Positions 10,569 to 24,284 of a stretch of 64,000 nucleotides of DNA are shown here, piece by piece (position 1 is the stretch's first letter; each line of letters begins with the position of its first letter). Source of the DNA: Varroa destructor. Taxonomy: Eukaryota; Arthropoda; Arachnida; Mesostigmata; Varroidae. Where the stretch lies: contig NW_019211454.1 of assembly GCF_002443255.2 (NCBI RefSeq), positions 35,508,061 to 35,572,060 of the forward strand, in the 5' to 3' direction. The notes under the pieces were generated by a model. The model was not told where the DNA came from. It ran no database searches and saw only the letters and a program-made list of their open reading frames with translations. A program made the position numbers and the translations under genes.

Positions 10569-13500
10569 GAGTCATTTTTTTTACTAGCTGTCACTTGAGA
10601 TTTTTCTGTTTTTAATGTATAATATACTATTCATGCAAAACGTAGGTTCTTTACGTTCGTTGAAGGTCAGTTAGAAAAAGGTAGAACAATTTTATTATAT
10701 CATGTGTGCACACTGTATTATGTAACACGCTTTTCGATTTCACTTAGAATTTTCTTTTACGTTTCTATATCATTGTTACAAACATTGGATATGCTGCAAT
10801 GTAAGTCTTACATGTTGTTCCTCAAGCATATGTTATCCGAGTCCAGCGATCGATTTGAACAAACAACAATATGGCCAGTGCTCTTTCTTTTCGACTTGTA
10901 TCGGCGGACTGAGTGGTTTCATAAGAACGTCATTTTTTTTCTACACTCCAACTGTTGTCTACAAGACATTAATTGTATATCGAAGCGTCTGCACGTTTGG
11001 GAGTTAGCGTAATAAATTTGCTTCTAAGATATCCCAGATTTTTGTTATGTTCTTCAGCTAACGATGTGCCATGTTCCTGAAGGCACAACGCTTTGCCATG
11101 TATGCACACAATGTATCTTGTTCATTTCGATATGCTTCCTGCAAAGTGCAAATATATTTTTAAATTAGCTGAATGTAAACATATCCTTAATTCGAGAATT
11201 TTTCCGGAATACATTTTTTCTAAGAGGCTAGACAAATCAGATGATCGCAGCTTTCGAATTAGTTTATTTTGGACAGTATACAAGAAACGAATTTTAAGCT
11301 AGCTTCGATGGCTGAAGGTGACCTTACACGAGGAAACTGTATTACCAAGTTTTCCATCGCTTCTGCTACCATCGTTCGTTTGTTAGTAGAAGACCTTTGT
11401 TTGGTTGGTCGTTCGAGGTATCGCTTCTCGACGCGCCCACGTAGCTATCCAAGCTTATCCGCCCCCATTCCGGCTCCCGTTACTCAACCATTGTGAAATT
11501 GGTACCTTTTGCTATCAGCATCAGTGCGGCACCTATCGAGGTCATGCTGATCGCCCGCCCTCTGTCGTCCTCACCTAGTGCTTCAACCGTTTGTTGGTGC
11601 GAGTTTTCGTTCCAAGCGGCGCGGAGGAAAAGGACAAGCAAAAGAGGGACCAACTTTTTGCTTTTCCACCGATGTTTGTCGACAGTGCACCGCGCCGGGG
11701 TCACTGCCGCCGTCGTATCGCCGTCGTTATTGTCCCCGTGGCGTCCTCGAATGTTTCATCTACCCTGACTTTTTTCCGCTATCTTTGTTATCAATCAACG
11801 TCGTTATACTCGACGATGTTCTGGCCACACTTGCTGCTGCTCCCGCCTTGATTCAGCCCCTACCACCGCCGTGCTCGTAGCTATTTAAATACCTAGATAA
11901 CGATTTTCGATCCAATCTCCCATAGACGGTCGCAACGATCGAACTCCCTCATTCCCTGCTTGAAAATCTCTTTCCTTTCACATTGTTCTTATGTTTATTT
12001 CTTTCACGCTGTTACTAGTACAATCGGTCCCATTTCCTGTCTCTCCGGTTTTTATTTTTCCTATGATCTCACGTATATGTAAGGATACGCTCTAGCCCAT
12101 TTCTGAGCTTAGTGGATTGCTGGTTCGTTATGTCACTCAACGTTTGCAGCGATCCAATCTCTGTACTTTCATCATTGTAATCTGAGAGTTTCTATAACTT
12201 TTTTCACGGATATAACGAATAGATAGGTATCGTTTTGTGTTTCGTTGATGTAGATACACCAAGAAAATGTCGTCCGGGTTTTTCCACCCCCATGACAACA
12301 GCAGCGGCTCCGCTAACAGACGCCGCTAACAGTATTACCCTGGTCCTGGCATTACTTCACTGTTGAACAGAGATGTGCTCGCAAATTTTATGTGCGTTAA
12401 TGTAATTTACTTGCAAAAGCTGAACAATGAAATCGGTGGTGGCGGTCGCATTGGGTACTTGCTATTGCTGCGGCGGCGACCTGTTTTTTCTTGACCTTCG
12501 ACGACAGCCGTCGTCATTTGTATTTCTCATAAAAGGGAACACTTGACAAGATGGAAATATTGACCCTAGTGAACCAGCTCGGTCTTTCGTTCTTTGTTCC
12601 CAGTTGAGCAGAGTTTCGTTGTTCTTGTCCAACATGTATCTCTCTTTCCTTCAAATGGATAGGTACGCAGACGAATTTTTAACGACCAAAATGATACTGG
12701 CCAAGACGTAACTATGTATCGGTGATATCTCATTAAAGTTTCTTTCTCGCAGAATCGTGGGTTTCGTTTTGTTTTAATTACAACGTATAAAGTAATAGCA
12801 AACGAAGGCTTAACTGAGTCGCGCTGCGCTACCGTTCTGTGACTATATTTGCCCCCGAGTGACGTGCCCCAAATGAGGCGGCACCGATCAAGTAAAGTAC
12901 AAGAAACATGAGCGAGCACCACGTGTAACTGTGATCGATGGAGACCATGGCGTTTGCAGCGAACCTGCAAATATTTAGAATAGAAATAACTGCACGTCTA
13001 TAGATTCATTAAAATGTGAAACTATGTGGTATTGCCCACGCGACATGCAGCGCTGTCTCACCAGCGTAAACGAGGGACGTCTTATAAAGCAATCGTTTGT
13101 GGCCATCTTATGGAGCTTGGTTATCGGGAGAGTGAGATATCCATGCACATACCTGATCAAGATTATCCTTTGAACATTTATTATGTACTGTTACAGGGTT
13201 TCCGTTCCTAGCGGAGATCTCATCTTCATGTCTCTATCGGCGACAATTTGCCCCATCTGCATTCGCTGGATAGAAAGCTATGTAAAAATTGTGGAAGTTG
13301 TGACACTAGTCAGCTAGACGGCTATAAGACGAAAAAAGGAAATACTAAAACGTTTACCTCGTGTTTCGGTTCAGACATCTATCAATGCTCGCTTGTTTTT
13401 TTAAAAGCCTTCTGTCGACTACCAGCTAGAGGAGTACGATACAGGAGGCGATAAAAGTTGTCTGCTGCGAGACTAACATACAAGGTCCTGCACCAAATGT

Positions 13501-13784
13501 TGGCCAAGATTGTTTCGTTGACGAAGCGGTGTAATTATTCCTCTGCCGTGTTTCTTTAACTATGCGCTTTTCACCGTACCTAAATATAGCACCGAATTGT
13601 ATTGAAGATCTCTTACGCTAAATGTATTGTTACCCTTACATTCATAGGGCCATTGTGACGCGAGAGATCCGACTAAGTTCGATAGCTGTTTGATGTAGAA
13701 TTTTTCTATTAAGGTAAAAACGCTTCCCCGTGATGTTGCATAGTGTATTCGTCAAAACTAATGAAGACTACACGTCTGCTGTAC

Positions 13785-13832
<48 letters not shown>

Positions 13833-13927
13833 CAATGTATATAAAATGAAGGAATACGTCGTTGACCAAAGGCTGATTTCGTGTAGTACATGATTGCTTC
13901 TTTCCCACACGCAGCACACATTTAGGC
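10569..13927. other. AT-rich DNA, a GC/CpG-rich block, and a (TA)n tract
   Basis: 10.57-11.30 kb is AT-rich. About 11.3-12.5 kb is GC- and CpG-rich, with several overlapping 90-100 codon frames on both strands, best explained by composition. Within it, a strong pyrimidine tract ends in an acceptor at 12017-12018, and a GTAAGG donor lies at 12079; the 60 bases between (12019-12078) are open in one phase but still pyrimidine-rich. 12.5-13.8 kb shows nothing I recognise. A 134-codon minus-strand frame at 12566-12970 is also unassigned. Confidence 0.3.
13786..13826. repeat. (TA)n microsatellite
   Basis: About 20 uninterrupted TA dinucleotides. It can form a cruciform or hairpin and is likely to be length-polymorphic. 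Confidence 0.97.
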
Positions 13928-14082
13928 TTCCTCGTCAGTCAGCTTCCTATCGTTGACATTAGCCCTTTACAACTGAGCCTTTTGTCGTCGCGTCCTTCGA
14001 TGCTGCCAATGATGTGGACCACGATCTGAAGTCGCTACCGCTACCTACGATTGTCCTAAAGGTGGTTTGTTTCCTACGATGA
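13928..14082 (+). mobile_element. Ty3/gypsy RT/RNase H junction relic
   Basis: Two overlapping frames give L-V-S-Q-L-P-I-V-D-I-S (13931-13960), then after a frameshift TTEPFVVASFDAAND (13969-14013). Ty3/gypsy polyproteins read LT..PVL..FD...PFVV.TDAS in this place, at the hinge between reverse transcriptase thumb and RNase H. The catalytic Asp of the TDAS motif is kept (D of FDAAN) with one extra residue before it. The frame then runs to a TGA at 14080. The patch is richer in G+C than its surroundings. It also sits behind a tag that could pass for a splice acceptor, but the transposon reading explains the coding-like appearance better. Confidence 0.45.
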
Positions 14083-14916
14083 CCTGGCCCGCAACCGATT
14101 TGCCCTTTGCGGTAATTGGATCGGTGGTGCCCTCGAACAGCTGGGCTGGTCTCCATGTTTTGTAGCTACTAGCAATTTGTGAAGGAACAGGTTTTTGGTT
14201 GGAGATCAACAATATATCTCGGCTGCCGCAAGGGCTTTTACACCTTAACCGCGATTAGATCAGTAGTTCCGCAGGTCTGTTGAAAAAACTTTAGATAAAG
14301 CTAGTGAGGGCCGCCCACATTAAATTGCTAGTAGGTGGTAAACCTTTGTTGCTGTGTGCCTCAAGAAGGTGATTCCAAGGGTTTGTTCATATAATGCAAG
14401 AAGAATAGCTGAGAGTGTAAAAAAAAATTAAAAGTAATAGCTCTTTATTACATATGAAAACGTATGTCCTTCATTTAATTATATACATAGTATAGTTATA
14501 TTAAATCCTATAGTACACTGAACATAAGGCGGCGTTCGTTGCAAAGGCAATGCAATTTACGGTGACTGTAATAGAAGGGTACGGATCATCAAATCTATAG
14601 ATGAGGGTAATAGAGTGTCACGTATGAGCTGGAATGATCGTAATTTCCCATCGCATAGAAGATCCAGGAAGAAACTGCTAAAGATAGCGGCTTAGCTGCT
14701 CTGTGCATCACGTAGACATACGGGTTAGAACTTTGCTACAGTTGTCATCTACCCAACCCTTAATTATAGATGTTTAAGCACTTATGGTCATATTTTTTTT
14801 ACACATTTAAAAGGGTCAGTTGTGGGCATTAGATTGAAGATAGTGGGTGTCTCACAGATTTTTGGTAAAATGTACAAAATTTGTTGTATAAAAAGAGATT
14901 TCAGACGAAATACATT

Positions 14917-14967
<51 letters not shown>

Positions 14968-17465
14968 CTACGATTTTTTTCTTAAATTAAGATTTGTAGT
15001 CCGTTGCAATGTGAAAGGAGGTACGTTTAAAAAAAGTTACAAATAAATTGTGTATTTTATACTAAACATCTACCAGCTAAAGTGAGCTCTATACGCACGC
15101 AATTTAGTCGTTACGCCGACGTTCGTAAGAGGTCATTTAATTGATTTCGACAAATCTTCGACCAATAGATACGTTTTAGCAATAGAGATTTTGGACATTA
15201 GTCAATTCAGCTGAAAGCAATATGTGTAGCCCCTAATCTCCTAAATCGACTGTACTAATAATAATATACTAATTAATTTGTGGCTTAGATAGTATAAAAT
15301 AAAAACGGGAATCCTAATTGCACCTATTCGGTAAAAAAAAAAAGGATCTTGTGCGATAAGATGGGTTTCACTACCTAAACACAATAATGATGTTCTTAGC
15401 TTTGCTAAACTTAACTTCACGCGACTGTTTGAATCTTACTGGATAGTATTGTTTTAACATAATAATTAGATAATGTATTAGTGAATTATAATCGCAATAG
15501 CATGCTCTTGGGCACTTGTATATTTCTTGGATTACTGTTTATCTTGTTGACCCGGTTTTTTCCCTATTGGAACTAACCCCGCAGCCCTGTTATTTTTCTA
15601 CTTAGCCTTTTAGTATTTATAGGTACTAGAATTGGTTCTTAACGCCTTTTAAAACTTTGAAAACTTGAGCAAACCTGAACGACATATTTGGAGCTTTCCA
15701 AGATCAAATTTCGAGTTAAGCGGTAAAATATAAATACCGCAAGCTTGATTTCCAATATGGCGCTAGTGGACTAGTTCTAAAGCGCACTACCTGTCCCCCT
15801 TTTCTATCGTGTAAATCTCCTCAATCTCACAAACAAATATAGAAAGTCTTTTCAAGAGCGTAACAGAATTTTGTAAGCGAAGCAGTTGTTTTTCAGTGAA
15901 TTTGTGGCGCGTCGATATTCATTTAACTACCAAAAATTAAAATTTATGAAGACAACTAACTTAATAGATATCACTTCGGAAAATGTATGTGTATACAGGG
16001 AATGTCGCTTGAATTGAGACACAGGCGTGCAGGCATGCGTGCATCTATTTTTTGAATTCGCCTTTTAAAAATTAGTGCAACAAATGCACGAACTTCTCTT
16101 CGAGGTGTTTATTTTTTTATATTACACCCAGCCTATCGTAAAAAATAGAATAAACTAACAGCTATCTCTCTACAGTCACATGTCTTATCTAGCCAGTGAT
16201 CTTTTTGCAGTTAATTCACCGGCCGTGTTTTGATATGATTGTCAGGGGGTTTAGTCAACTTTAGAGCTGTCTCGGTCGTGATAGTTTGGCTCTTGGGCAA
16301 ATTTCTAAAATGTGATTACCGGGTTTTTTTAATATTGGCTGATTCACCTTGTTTCCGGGCGTTTACGTAAATAGGACTGTCCATCGACCGCTTTCTGAAT
16401 GGCGTACGTGTGTAGGGTGGCTTTTCGATAAGTGCTTTAATTGATAGGATCTATTCATTCTATTCCTTACGCAATCAGCAACGCTTAACTTAAGCTTTCA
16501 TTGTTTATTTTCTTTTTATAACGAGTGGTCGCACATATTAAACTAAATGGGCCCTGTCCTTGGGAACCGATTACTTATTTCTTGCTAACAAACAGTTACA
16601 GTCGACATATTCGATCTATGTTTCCGGGACTCCGCCGAAGTCGTTTTTGAGGTTTTTAAAGTATTTTCTATTTCCTTAAACAATAATTGGATATTTAGTA
16701 AAATGATTTAAGAAGACTTTTTACACAAATTTTAACTCAGCGATAGACTTTCCGGTCGACATTTTTTGGAAACTTACTAAAAAGAGCATTGGAAAGCAGC
16801 TCAAAACCCATTTTCATCCCAACATTGCATTAATAAGGTGGTACGACCATCAGTGTTTCCATTCAAAAATACCCATTTTGAATATATTTTCTGCTTTTTA
16901 CTTACTTAGTTGAGATCTGTCGAGTGGCGTTGAAAGAAAGCTCCTCTACCCAGAACGCCTCGCAATGTCTGTACATTAAAATATCGCCATCAGCTATAGA
17001 AAGATGTATCCGGTAAGATCTATCGATTGGTGTGTAATAAAATTTCATTTCCCGTATAAAACATGTAAGATCTATGTTTTGGTATTTCCATCAGAGGATA
17101 TTGAAAAGTTTTATGCTTTTGTGTACATATACTTTTTAATTATCAGAAAATCGCTAAAAGAACAATATTTAAAGATAACTGATGCAACGTTCGACATAGT
17201 CTACCATTGTTTAGCTTTCTAACGAATGCAGGTATAGAATTTTTTATAGCATTTATGAAATGAATAGTACTTTCAATTCAGTTTATACGGTTTAGATATG
17301 CCAACTATATTCATATGTAGTTTAGACTGCATTGGTTTCTTTCGTCACTTGTAAATAAAATAAAAGAAAAAGCAACACACATGTATCGCTTAAATTTCAT
17401 ATTAAATAGGTTTACTTTCACACACGAAATTAAATGCTCTTCAGTCGCGTGGGTCATGTATAAGT
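14083..17465. other. AT-rich stretch, no recognised gene
   Basis: Low G+C throughout, with one TA microsatellite. A good acceptor ends at 15896 (gttgtttttcag) and is followed by a 39-codon open frame ending at a TGA at 16015; within it a GTATGT could act as donor. I do not recognise the peptide (starts EFVARRYSFNYQKLKF) and do not call it a gene. Confidence 0.35.
14921..14966. repeat. (TA)n microsatellite
   Basis: 23 uninterrupted TA dinucleotides in AT-rich DNA. Confidence 0.97.
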
Positions 17466-20400
17466 TCAAAAAGAGGATGATTCTTTTTCCACCAGGTGCC
17501 TACTGCGACAGATTCGGCCTGTTGCTCTTCGGGACGGTTCGTTTTTTGCTCCGCCGTCTGCCCAGGGGCAGGAAGCCAAAGGGCGGCTAAGAATGCATAT
17601 CTCTATAGAGAATTCGGCCAAACGTTTCAGCCATCTTCGAGGCTCGAATCGACTCGTTTCTCTGTTCTTCTTGAGGAATCTGTGCTCGTCTCTGTGCGTG
17701 CGTAGGCGTCTATACAGCCGTATGCTAGCGATTCGGGAGCGCGATCGCACGGAATGACATAGAGTGCCACTAATTCAGCTCATCAGAGACGCACCCCAGA
17801 GGAGTCATGACGTACTGGCTGGAATGAGCCACCTGCCTCATACCGGGTATTTCGTGCCACAGGGAAAGGGGTTTACACAGAAAACTTTAACGGAGAAAGC
17901 TCTCCCAGCGCGGCCAACGTTCCCAAGAAACTTTGGTGTCTCTGAGAGCGTCAACAGCGGAACGGCTCGTTCGTTCGTCAGCCGGCCATACTACCTGATC
18001 ATGCGCACCATCCGAATCCACAGCCGAGCCCCGTATCGCTGTAATGCTCATTTCCAGTGCTGATAGTAATTACGCGCAGAAGAGCAGTGGCTGCACGAAT
18101 TCGAACGGTCGGAGTGCTTCCTCTAATACGGAGACACCCTTCCACCATACGCGGTGATTTCGGACGACTCTGTCACTCGAGGACATTTTCCGAACGCATG
18201 CCGCTATGCCTGCTCGGACCGCTGTTACTGCTTCTGAAGCTACTTCAGCGAGTGCGTGCCCGCGGCGTACACACGCGTTCACTGTGTAATTACAGGCCAT
18301 TCTTTTAAGTGATTATACCTGCACGTCGGAAAAGCTCTCGAAGTGTAGATAAAAAGTAAGAAGCTAGAACGAGCGCAGGCGCTCACAAATGAGCCCGTTC
18401 AGAGGGCATCTTCATTTGCAATGTCCTCTTACTATTATATATAATTATAACATTATTGAATGTACTGCCTTGAATCGATGTGTTTCATATTGCTGATTGA
18501 CATTATGAACGTGTAACGAGCCGTAGGACAATTATAATAGATCAATTAAAATATTCATATTTTTCATTATGCTTTAGAGCAATGGCTGTAATACTATTCG
18601 CGTAATAAGCCTATTGCTCATGAACGCATTATGTCCTCGGGTAACAACAATGGCTTATCTCCGCCATCTTTAGCTTGTACTCGACACTCTTTTATTTAAT
18701 GGCGAAAACCGTCACCAGAAGAAGTATACTCATGAATTTTCGGCAAATAACACGATAGCTAGTTCTCCCGACTGGAATGGCACTAAAAATATTATTGAAC
18801 GACACCTAAGCAGACAAGTTAGACATCTGCCAGGCGGACGCCGGTCAAATTTTTTTTAATCGGAGGGAGATTGCTCGCGGAGGAGCTCAGGTGGGTGTCG
18901 AGATGCTGCCAGCTTCTAATAATGGGGCAGATGAGAGATCGCGCGTTAGAAGTGTGCAGGTCTCTGTGGTCGGGGCAAGAATTCGGTTGCAGCTTTTGTA
19001 AAGCGACCGGAGCCAGGTAGCACTGCTTAAATCTTTCCTCGCTTGTTCGTCCGAGAGGACGGCGCAGCGAGACAACTACAATGGGCTTTGTCAAAGCTTA
19101 ACCTTAGATAACAACACCCGAGGTCGACGTTGCCTACTTAACTACTTAAACTGGGTGTTTTCGCCTGCCACATCTGTGATAGTCTCACAGGAACGTGATG
19201 CCAGCTTTGCAGGCCGTGACCCTTGTCCCAGGCGGTGCGTAGAGTGAATTGTGGTTCCGTGCGATACGCTTCCTCAACAGCGTCCAAGGTTATCGATATG
19301 CTCAAATTGCTTGTTATGTAGGCGCCTTTCCTAGGTTGTAGTGCAACTGATGCAGCATATCCCTCTCTACTACCAGCGCTGCCTTTTCCATTGTTTCTAC
19401 GATACCGGAGTCGTCTTTGCATCGGCGTGGAGCTGTTGCAGATGCAGGCCTTTTGATTTTCTCGTAGGCACTAATAGCCTTGGCCTTCGTTTGTTTGTCT
19501 GTTCCTTGTTTGCTAACTTGCCTCGATGTTGTGTTCGCACTTTTATTGGATCGCCTTGGCTTTTGCGGTACTAGCTAGCGAAGGCACGTTGCCCCGCTAT
19601 CCCAGTGAACGATGAGCCTCCGAGTGTCGTCAAAACTGCTAGAAGCTGGCGTTGATAAGGACACTGGCAGTGCAGCGATTGGTGCTACATTGTGAGCTTC
19701 GCCGGCTCTAATTTTATAAATCTTGCCTGCAAATGACAGAAAGTAGGAGCCGACAGCGACAAACATTGGTTTGTCGCTGTCGACTCCTGGCTGGTTTGTT
19801 TCTTAACTTGCTCGCTGGATCATGGCAGTGGCGATGGTTCCTGTAGCAATAGCAGTAACGTCTGACTGTTAGCGGTGTAATCATCAACATCACCAGCGCC
19901 GTTACGTCCCACTTCACAATAAACAACCTGCCGTATAAATGTTAGTTGCTTGCTGCATACCTGCTTCCTACTTTCCCATTTTATAGACTTCTTCAAACGT
20001 CACTTAATGTTTCCTTTTGTTTCTCTTTTCTGCTGTCGCCTTCTTTCTAAGCCTTGTTGCTCAAGAGATATACATAGAGAGGTAAATTCCGCTTGCTTGG
20101 CTGACGAATACGCGTCTGGTTTGGGTACTCATATATAGAGCATAACCATGCCACCGTAGCCAACGGCACAGCAATTGGTGTTTCTGATGTTCCTACGTTG
20201 GCCAGGGCGTTCCGTTCGTCTAGAAGTCCGTTTGTTCGTGCTGTTCGTGTTCGTGGTCACTACCTGAGATCCCCGTCGAAGTGGAGACGATGCTAGAAAA
20301 AGGACTGTCGAAAAGCGCCAGTAGTAAAGGCCACCGGTATGAAAACGGACGAAGACCCCCCTGACAATCGATTCCATAAGCCGGGGTCAACCAAGCAACG

Positions 20401-21100
20401 ATGTCTTTGTCGATGTGGCGCGAAGCAGTGGCAGAAGCTAACGTTCGCATATACCAGGGTGAAGACAGAAGTCTAAACAGAAGATGAGAGGGGGCTGGGC
20501 AGAAATCAGAAAAGGCGGAGACACAACGGAAAGACGGTCCAGGCAACAATAAGGCGGCGCAAGTGCAATGTACTGCAGTAAAGGTGCAATATATTTGGAA
20601 ATGAGTCTACTTAGGGGACAACAGAGGTTTTTGACCATCTTGCTCCCTGCCTCTCTCCTTAGCTGTTTCTTGTTCCTTGGCTTCCTACAGACGCAGAATC
20701 TCCTACTATTTCTGCTCCTTGCTAACGCTGCTTTACTTCTGCCTTGCTAGTTGAGTACCTCGTTCGTACATTGGACCTGGGGGGTTAATCTAGCGCCACT
20801 TGAGTCTGTTTAGACGTCGCTTTACTCCGGCGCAGCTGGTCAGGCGCGCACGATTCATTGCCCTCTTCGGATATCTAGCTTTAGAAATCTGCTCCATTGG
20901 TCCTTGTTTAAACCCCTCTCTGGCCTGAAACCGGATCCGAGAAGGAAGACTTCTCAACGACAAGAAACTACGAAAAGAGGCCAATTGCAGGGTAGTCACA
21001 GTGCAAGCAGAAATAGGAAATACCTAAGCGAAAGGGGTTATATGCGCGGAGCACACGGTGCTTCTTCGTCTCTCATTTCAACGTGGACGGTTAGATAGAA
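17466..21100. other. GC/CpG-rich block with pyrimidine tracts and splice-like acceptors
   Basis: Open frames of 60-109 codons overlap on both strands (for example 17764-18063 + and 20220-20549 -). That number is expected from the low stop-codon content. Strong acceptors on the plus strand end at 20051, 20698 and 20750; the frames behind each are 10-28 codons. The first (20052-20138, peptide PCCSRDIHREVNSACLADEY and 8 more) is the longest. AT-rich DNA interrupts the block at 18.4-18.8 kb. No product is recognised. Such blocks could hold regulatory DNA or untranslated exons. Confidence 0.3.
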
Positions 21101-24100
21101 GAAGAACGTTAAACGTACACAGGGCGTAAGCACTTGAAATGTCAAAATCTGATTCGGCATTATATTTAAGTGAATGGTGTAGATAATGTGGGCGCCCATT
21201 AAGCTTCTTTCTCTCATCAAGCTTCACGGGCGGCAGTGAAGTGTACCCCCTGAGAAACTGCTAACGAACAATGTCACCGGCGAACGATTAGGTCAAAACG
21301 AAAAAAAAAAGTCTCTATTTTCACTTCCCCTTACGGTACGAATGTCGGTTAACGCACCTCGCTCAAGTACTCTATTCGAGATAGTATCAATTACTTCGTC
21401 GATCCTATCGTTGAAAAACCATGGAGTTGTTATCGGGTCATACAGTCTACTGCGTGCCAATCTGCAAAGTGCAGCACTCGTTAATTCGGGCACCCCAAAG
21501 CGAAAATATCAAGTTAGAGCAGAACACCTGTTACTATATCTCGAAACGGAGATGTGAAATTGATTGATAGATGTTAGTATTTCGGTTGTTGTTAGTCTTG
21601 TGGCCATCTCATCAATTTAAAAATAGGGTACAACACAGAAATTAAATAGTAAACAGAGTGTATGCTGAATCTCAAGGCTGACCGTGTCAACTATTCCACG
21701 GCTATGATCAATAGTCATCAAGAATCTGGTTTCATTTAAATAACTGCATTGAAAATGGATGTCTAGGACTTTCGCCTATTTCCGATCACTGAAGGTATGC
21801 TCATAAAAATGACGAGATTCGTCACCGATGGACACCATCCGCTTTCCCGGCCAAGCACAACTGCGTTAGGTAGTAGGGTAATATGGACATTGATATGTAT
21901 AATATATCGCACTAACATCGCAACGGCTAGAATAATAATAATGGGACACGGCTTTGTTTGCTTTGACTGTGTGTATAAATTTTCTATGATTACCAATGGC
22001 ATATACATCAGTTTTATGAAAAAATCTAGCAATTTATATTCATTTGAACCGAAGTGACGAGGTTCTGACCGAATCGTTACCTAAAACACCAATGACTCAA
22101 GCTTAGCTGCAAGCTTACACGTTATTGTACATGCTGTACAAATGCTTGTTGGGCATTTTCATAATTATTAAAGCTTCAAATGTATTGAATCTGTAGATTT
22201 CTCCTATATCTATAATAAAAATCTATGAGTGGAATATAAAATAGACATATCTAACTTCTAATAATAACAATTAAGTTTAATATTTCAAAAAAAGTCTAAA
22301 ATATACATTTGCTTTAATATGCGAGCACTGAAATAACGAGGTACGTATCTATCGTATTCAGGTATAATTACAGTTTGCAATGGCATAAACTCAATTGTAT
22401 CGTACTAAAAGCCGGTTAGGTCTGATTTGTCAGTATTATGATTATTAAATTAGGGCTCTCCTCTCTAGTTATGTGCAAATGCAGAAGTTCTCAACAATGT
22501 TTTATAAAAATCTCTGTTTTTCTGTACCCTTCTATCAATGGCTCATAATTCTGCGCTGTTTCGGTTACCTATCGATAGATTTCAAAGAGAGCAAGGTCGG
22601 CAATGTAGTCGTACTCCTTTTTATAGGTACCCTAATTCACCCCCTGTTCGTGTAACATTAGTTAAAACCCCTGAATCTTCAAGGGTCGGGTAATTTTCAC
22701 CATTTGTATACACGTTGACTTAGTCTGATGTGATTTTACGCGGTAAAGAGCCACCGTTTACGGACGCTAAGCACGAAATGATTTTTTAAATACAAGAATA
22801 ACGCTCCCGTAATAAATACACTTTAAGCAATGTCTTAAAACGGTACTCGAAATATAATAAACGAAAAACTCAATGTCTTTTAACAATTGTGGTAAATCAT
22901 CTATGACAAGAGTTTAACACCAGTGAATATATCAGTATTTCGAATGCTACGATAGCGAGTCGTAATGCCCTGTATGTCATCACAACAATCAACCAGGATA
23001 TTTTTGAACATTTACGCATACAAGAGCCAATGAGTACGCAGTATGCTTCGCTAGGTTCTCCAGTAGCACAGATGTTCCATGCTATGGCTGCCTGTCGCAC
23101 AGCCCACCACTTAAGAAGAAAATCCGGTTTCGGCATGAATTGCCAAAGCGTAAAAGTAGCTACGTATTGGTGTGGATGTCGCTTGCACTTGCAAACGTGT
23201 ACTTCATTGATCATAAACGCCTGCACGTATGTCCATTTAAGCTTTCCCTTCCGCGTCTACTTTATGTGGCCACTGACAAATAAGTTTCGCAAGTGTAAGG
23301 TGGAAAGAGGCAGTGATGGTGGGGGCAAACCTGAGTGAAGCCCTACCATTTGCGTCGACACTGGAACAGCTGCGGTGATAGACGGCCATCTCTTGAGCCT
23401 ATCCCAGTACTGTAACGGAAACCATCGTCGAGATAAAAGAGGCCAAGGCCCTCTGTGTGTATGTGTGTGTCTGCCTGAGCCCAAAGTTGAGCCCCTGAGT
23501 CAGGTCGATAAAGGTTCTTTTGCTGGCTGAGACCGCCGCTTTGCCTCCATTGCTTGACATGATTACTATTAATACTATTAGTGCGTCGCCGATACCCGTC
23601 TATCGACCTGCTGCTCCGACCTGCGGAAGTATAAGGCAGCACTTGTAGCAGATGAAAGAAAACTGTCATCGGTGCGAGGCGAAAAACTGACGAACACTCG
23701 TCCCTGCTTCTCCCGCCCCAACTAAAACCCCCCTGAGCGGCCAATTATCATGGCTTGCAACATTGTAATAGTCTTTCGAATAGGTGTACTCGAACGTGAG
23801 CGAATGAGCTCAAGAGGTTTATGCAGGCGCGTTTCCTATCCGGCTCGATTCCGTCGAGCCGAATATGTAGCCTGCTAGTCCGAGATTCTGCCGACAGCCT
23901 GGCAGCAGACGGGATAATTTTAGCAAACGGGGCGAAACCGCTAACCCTCTTCTGACTAATTTTGAGGCAACCGCTGAGGGAAAACGGGAAATTCCGAGAC
24001 GTGTGGAGAAGACCTGTACCCATTTTCACGTCAAGAAAATGCGATGGCAGGAATCAACAGAGGTCCGCGTCCGTTTGCAGAAGCACCGAAAATGAACGGA

Positions 24101-24206
24101 CGGAAGGCCGGAGAAAACGATGGCTTGCGGCATCAACGCCTTGGTTCGGTGAATTAATGTAGCTGCTATCGGCTAGCTCAGGTTCTGCTAGCTAGTAAGT
24201 GCTTAC
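21101..24206. other. AT-rich stretch then a small GC-rich block
   Basis: 21.1-23.2 kb is AT-rich with no recognised gene. A short minus-strand segment (about 21400-21450, SRLYDPITTP) faintly recalls the YDPLG motif of BEL/Pao polyproteins, too little to call. 23.26-24.2 kb is GC-richer with a TG-rich patch at about 23455-23472 and overlapping frames on both strands that I cannot assign. Confidence 0.3.
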
Positions 24207-24284
24207 CAGCTCACAAGCGAACTCGTGTCTCTGTGTTTTGTTCGGTCACAGTGCCAACTTACATACTTGTTACAACATCTACCC
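24207..24284 (-). CDS. Candidate internal exon, product unknown
   Basis: On the minus strand, a T/G-rich tract ending tgtgtttttgcag is a good acceptor and GTAAGC follows the candidate as donor. The 78 bases between are open in a single phase: 1 base, 25 codons, 2 bases. The peptide is short and Cys-rich at its start (GRCCNKYVSWHCDRTK). A second donor-like GTAAGT lies inside it, near 24263. A further minus-strand candidate upstream (24651-24705, donor GTGAGT, peptide including YRPQNIVSGKQVLLK) does not join to it in a consistent phase. Both may be chance. Confidence 0.2.

Noticed and set aside
10830..10940. Integrase-core-like reading (WPVLFLFDLYRRTEW) just downstream of the YGREP relic
   Set aside because: It would be in the wrong order relative to the YGREP end of integrase, and only D and a few hydrophobic residues match.
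12566..12970. RNase H-like EKETL reading in a 134-codon minus-strand frame
   Set aside because: A single short motif with no TDAS upstream or TDH downstream.
21293..21493. BEL/Pao-like YDP motif on the minus strand
   Set aside because: Only SRLYDP resembles the family; no flanking motif agrees.
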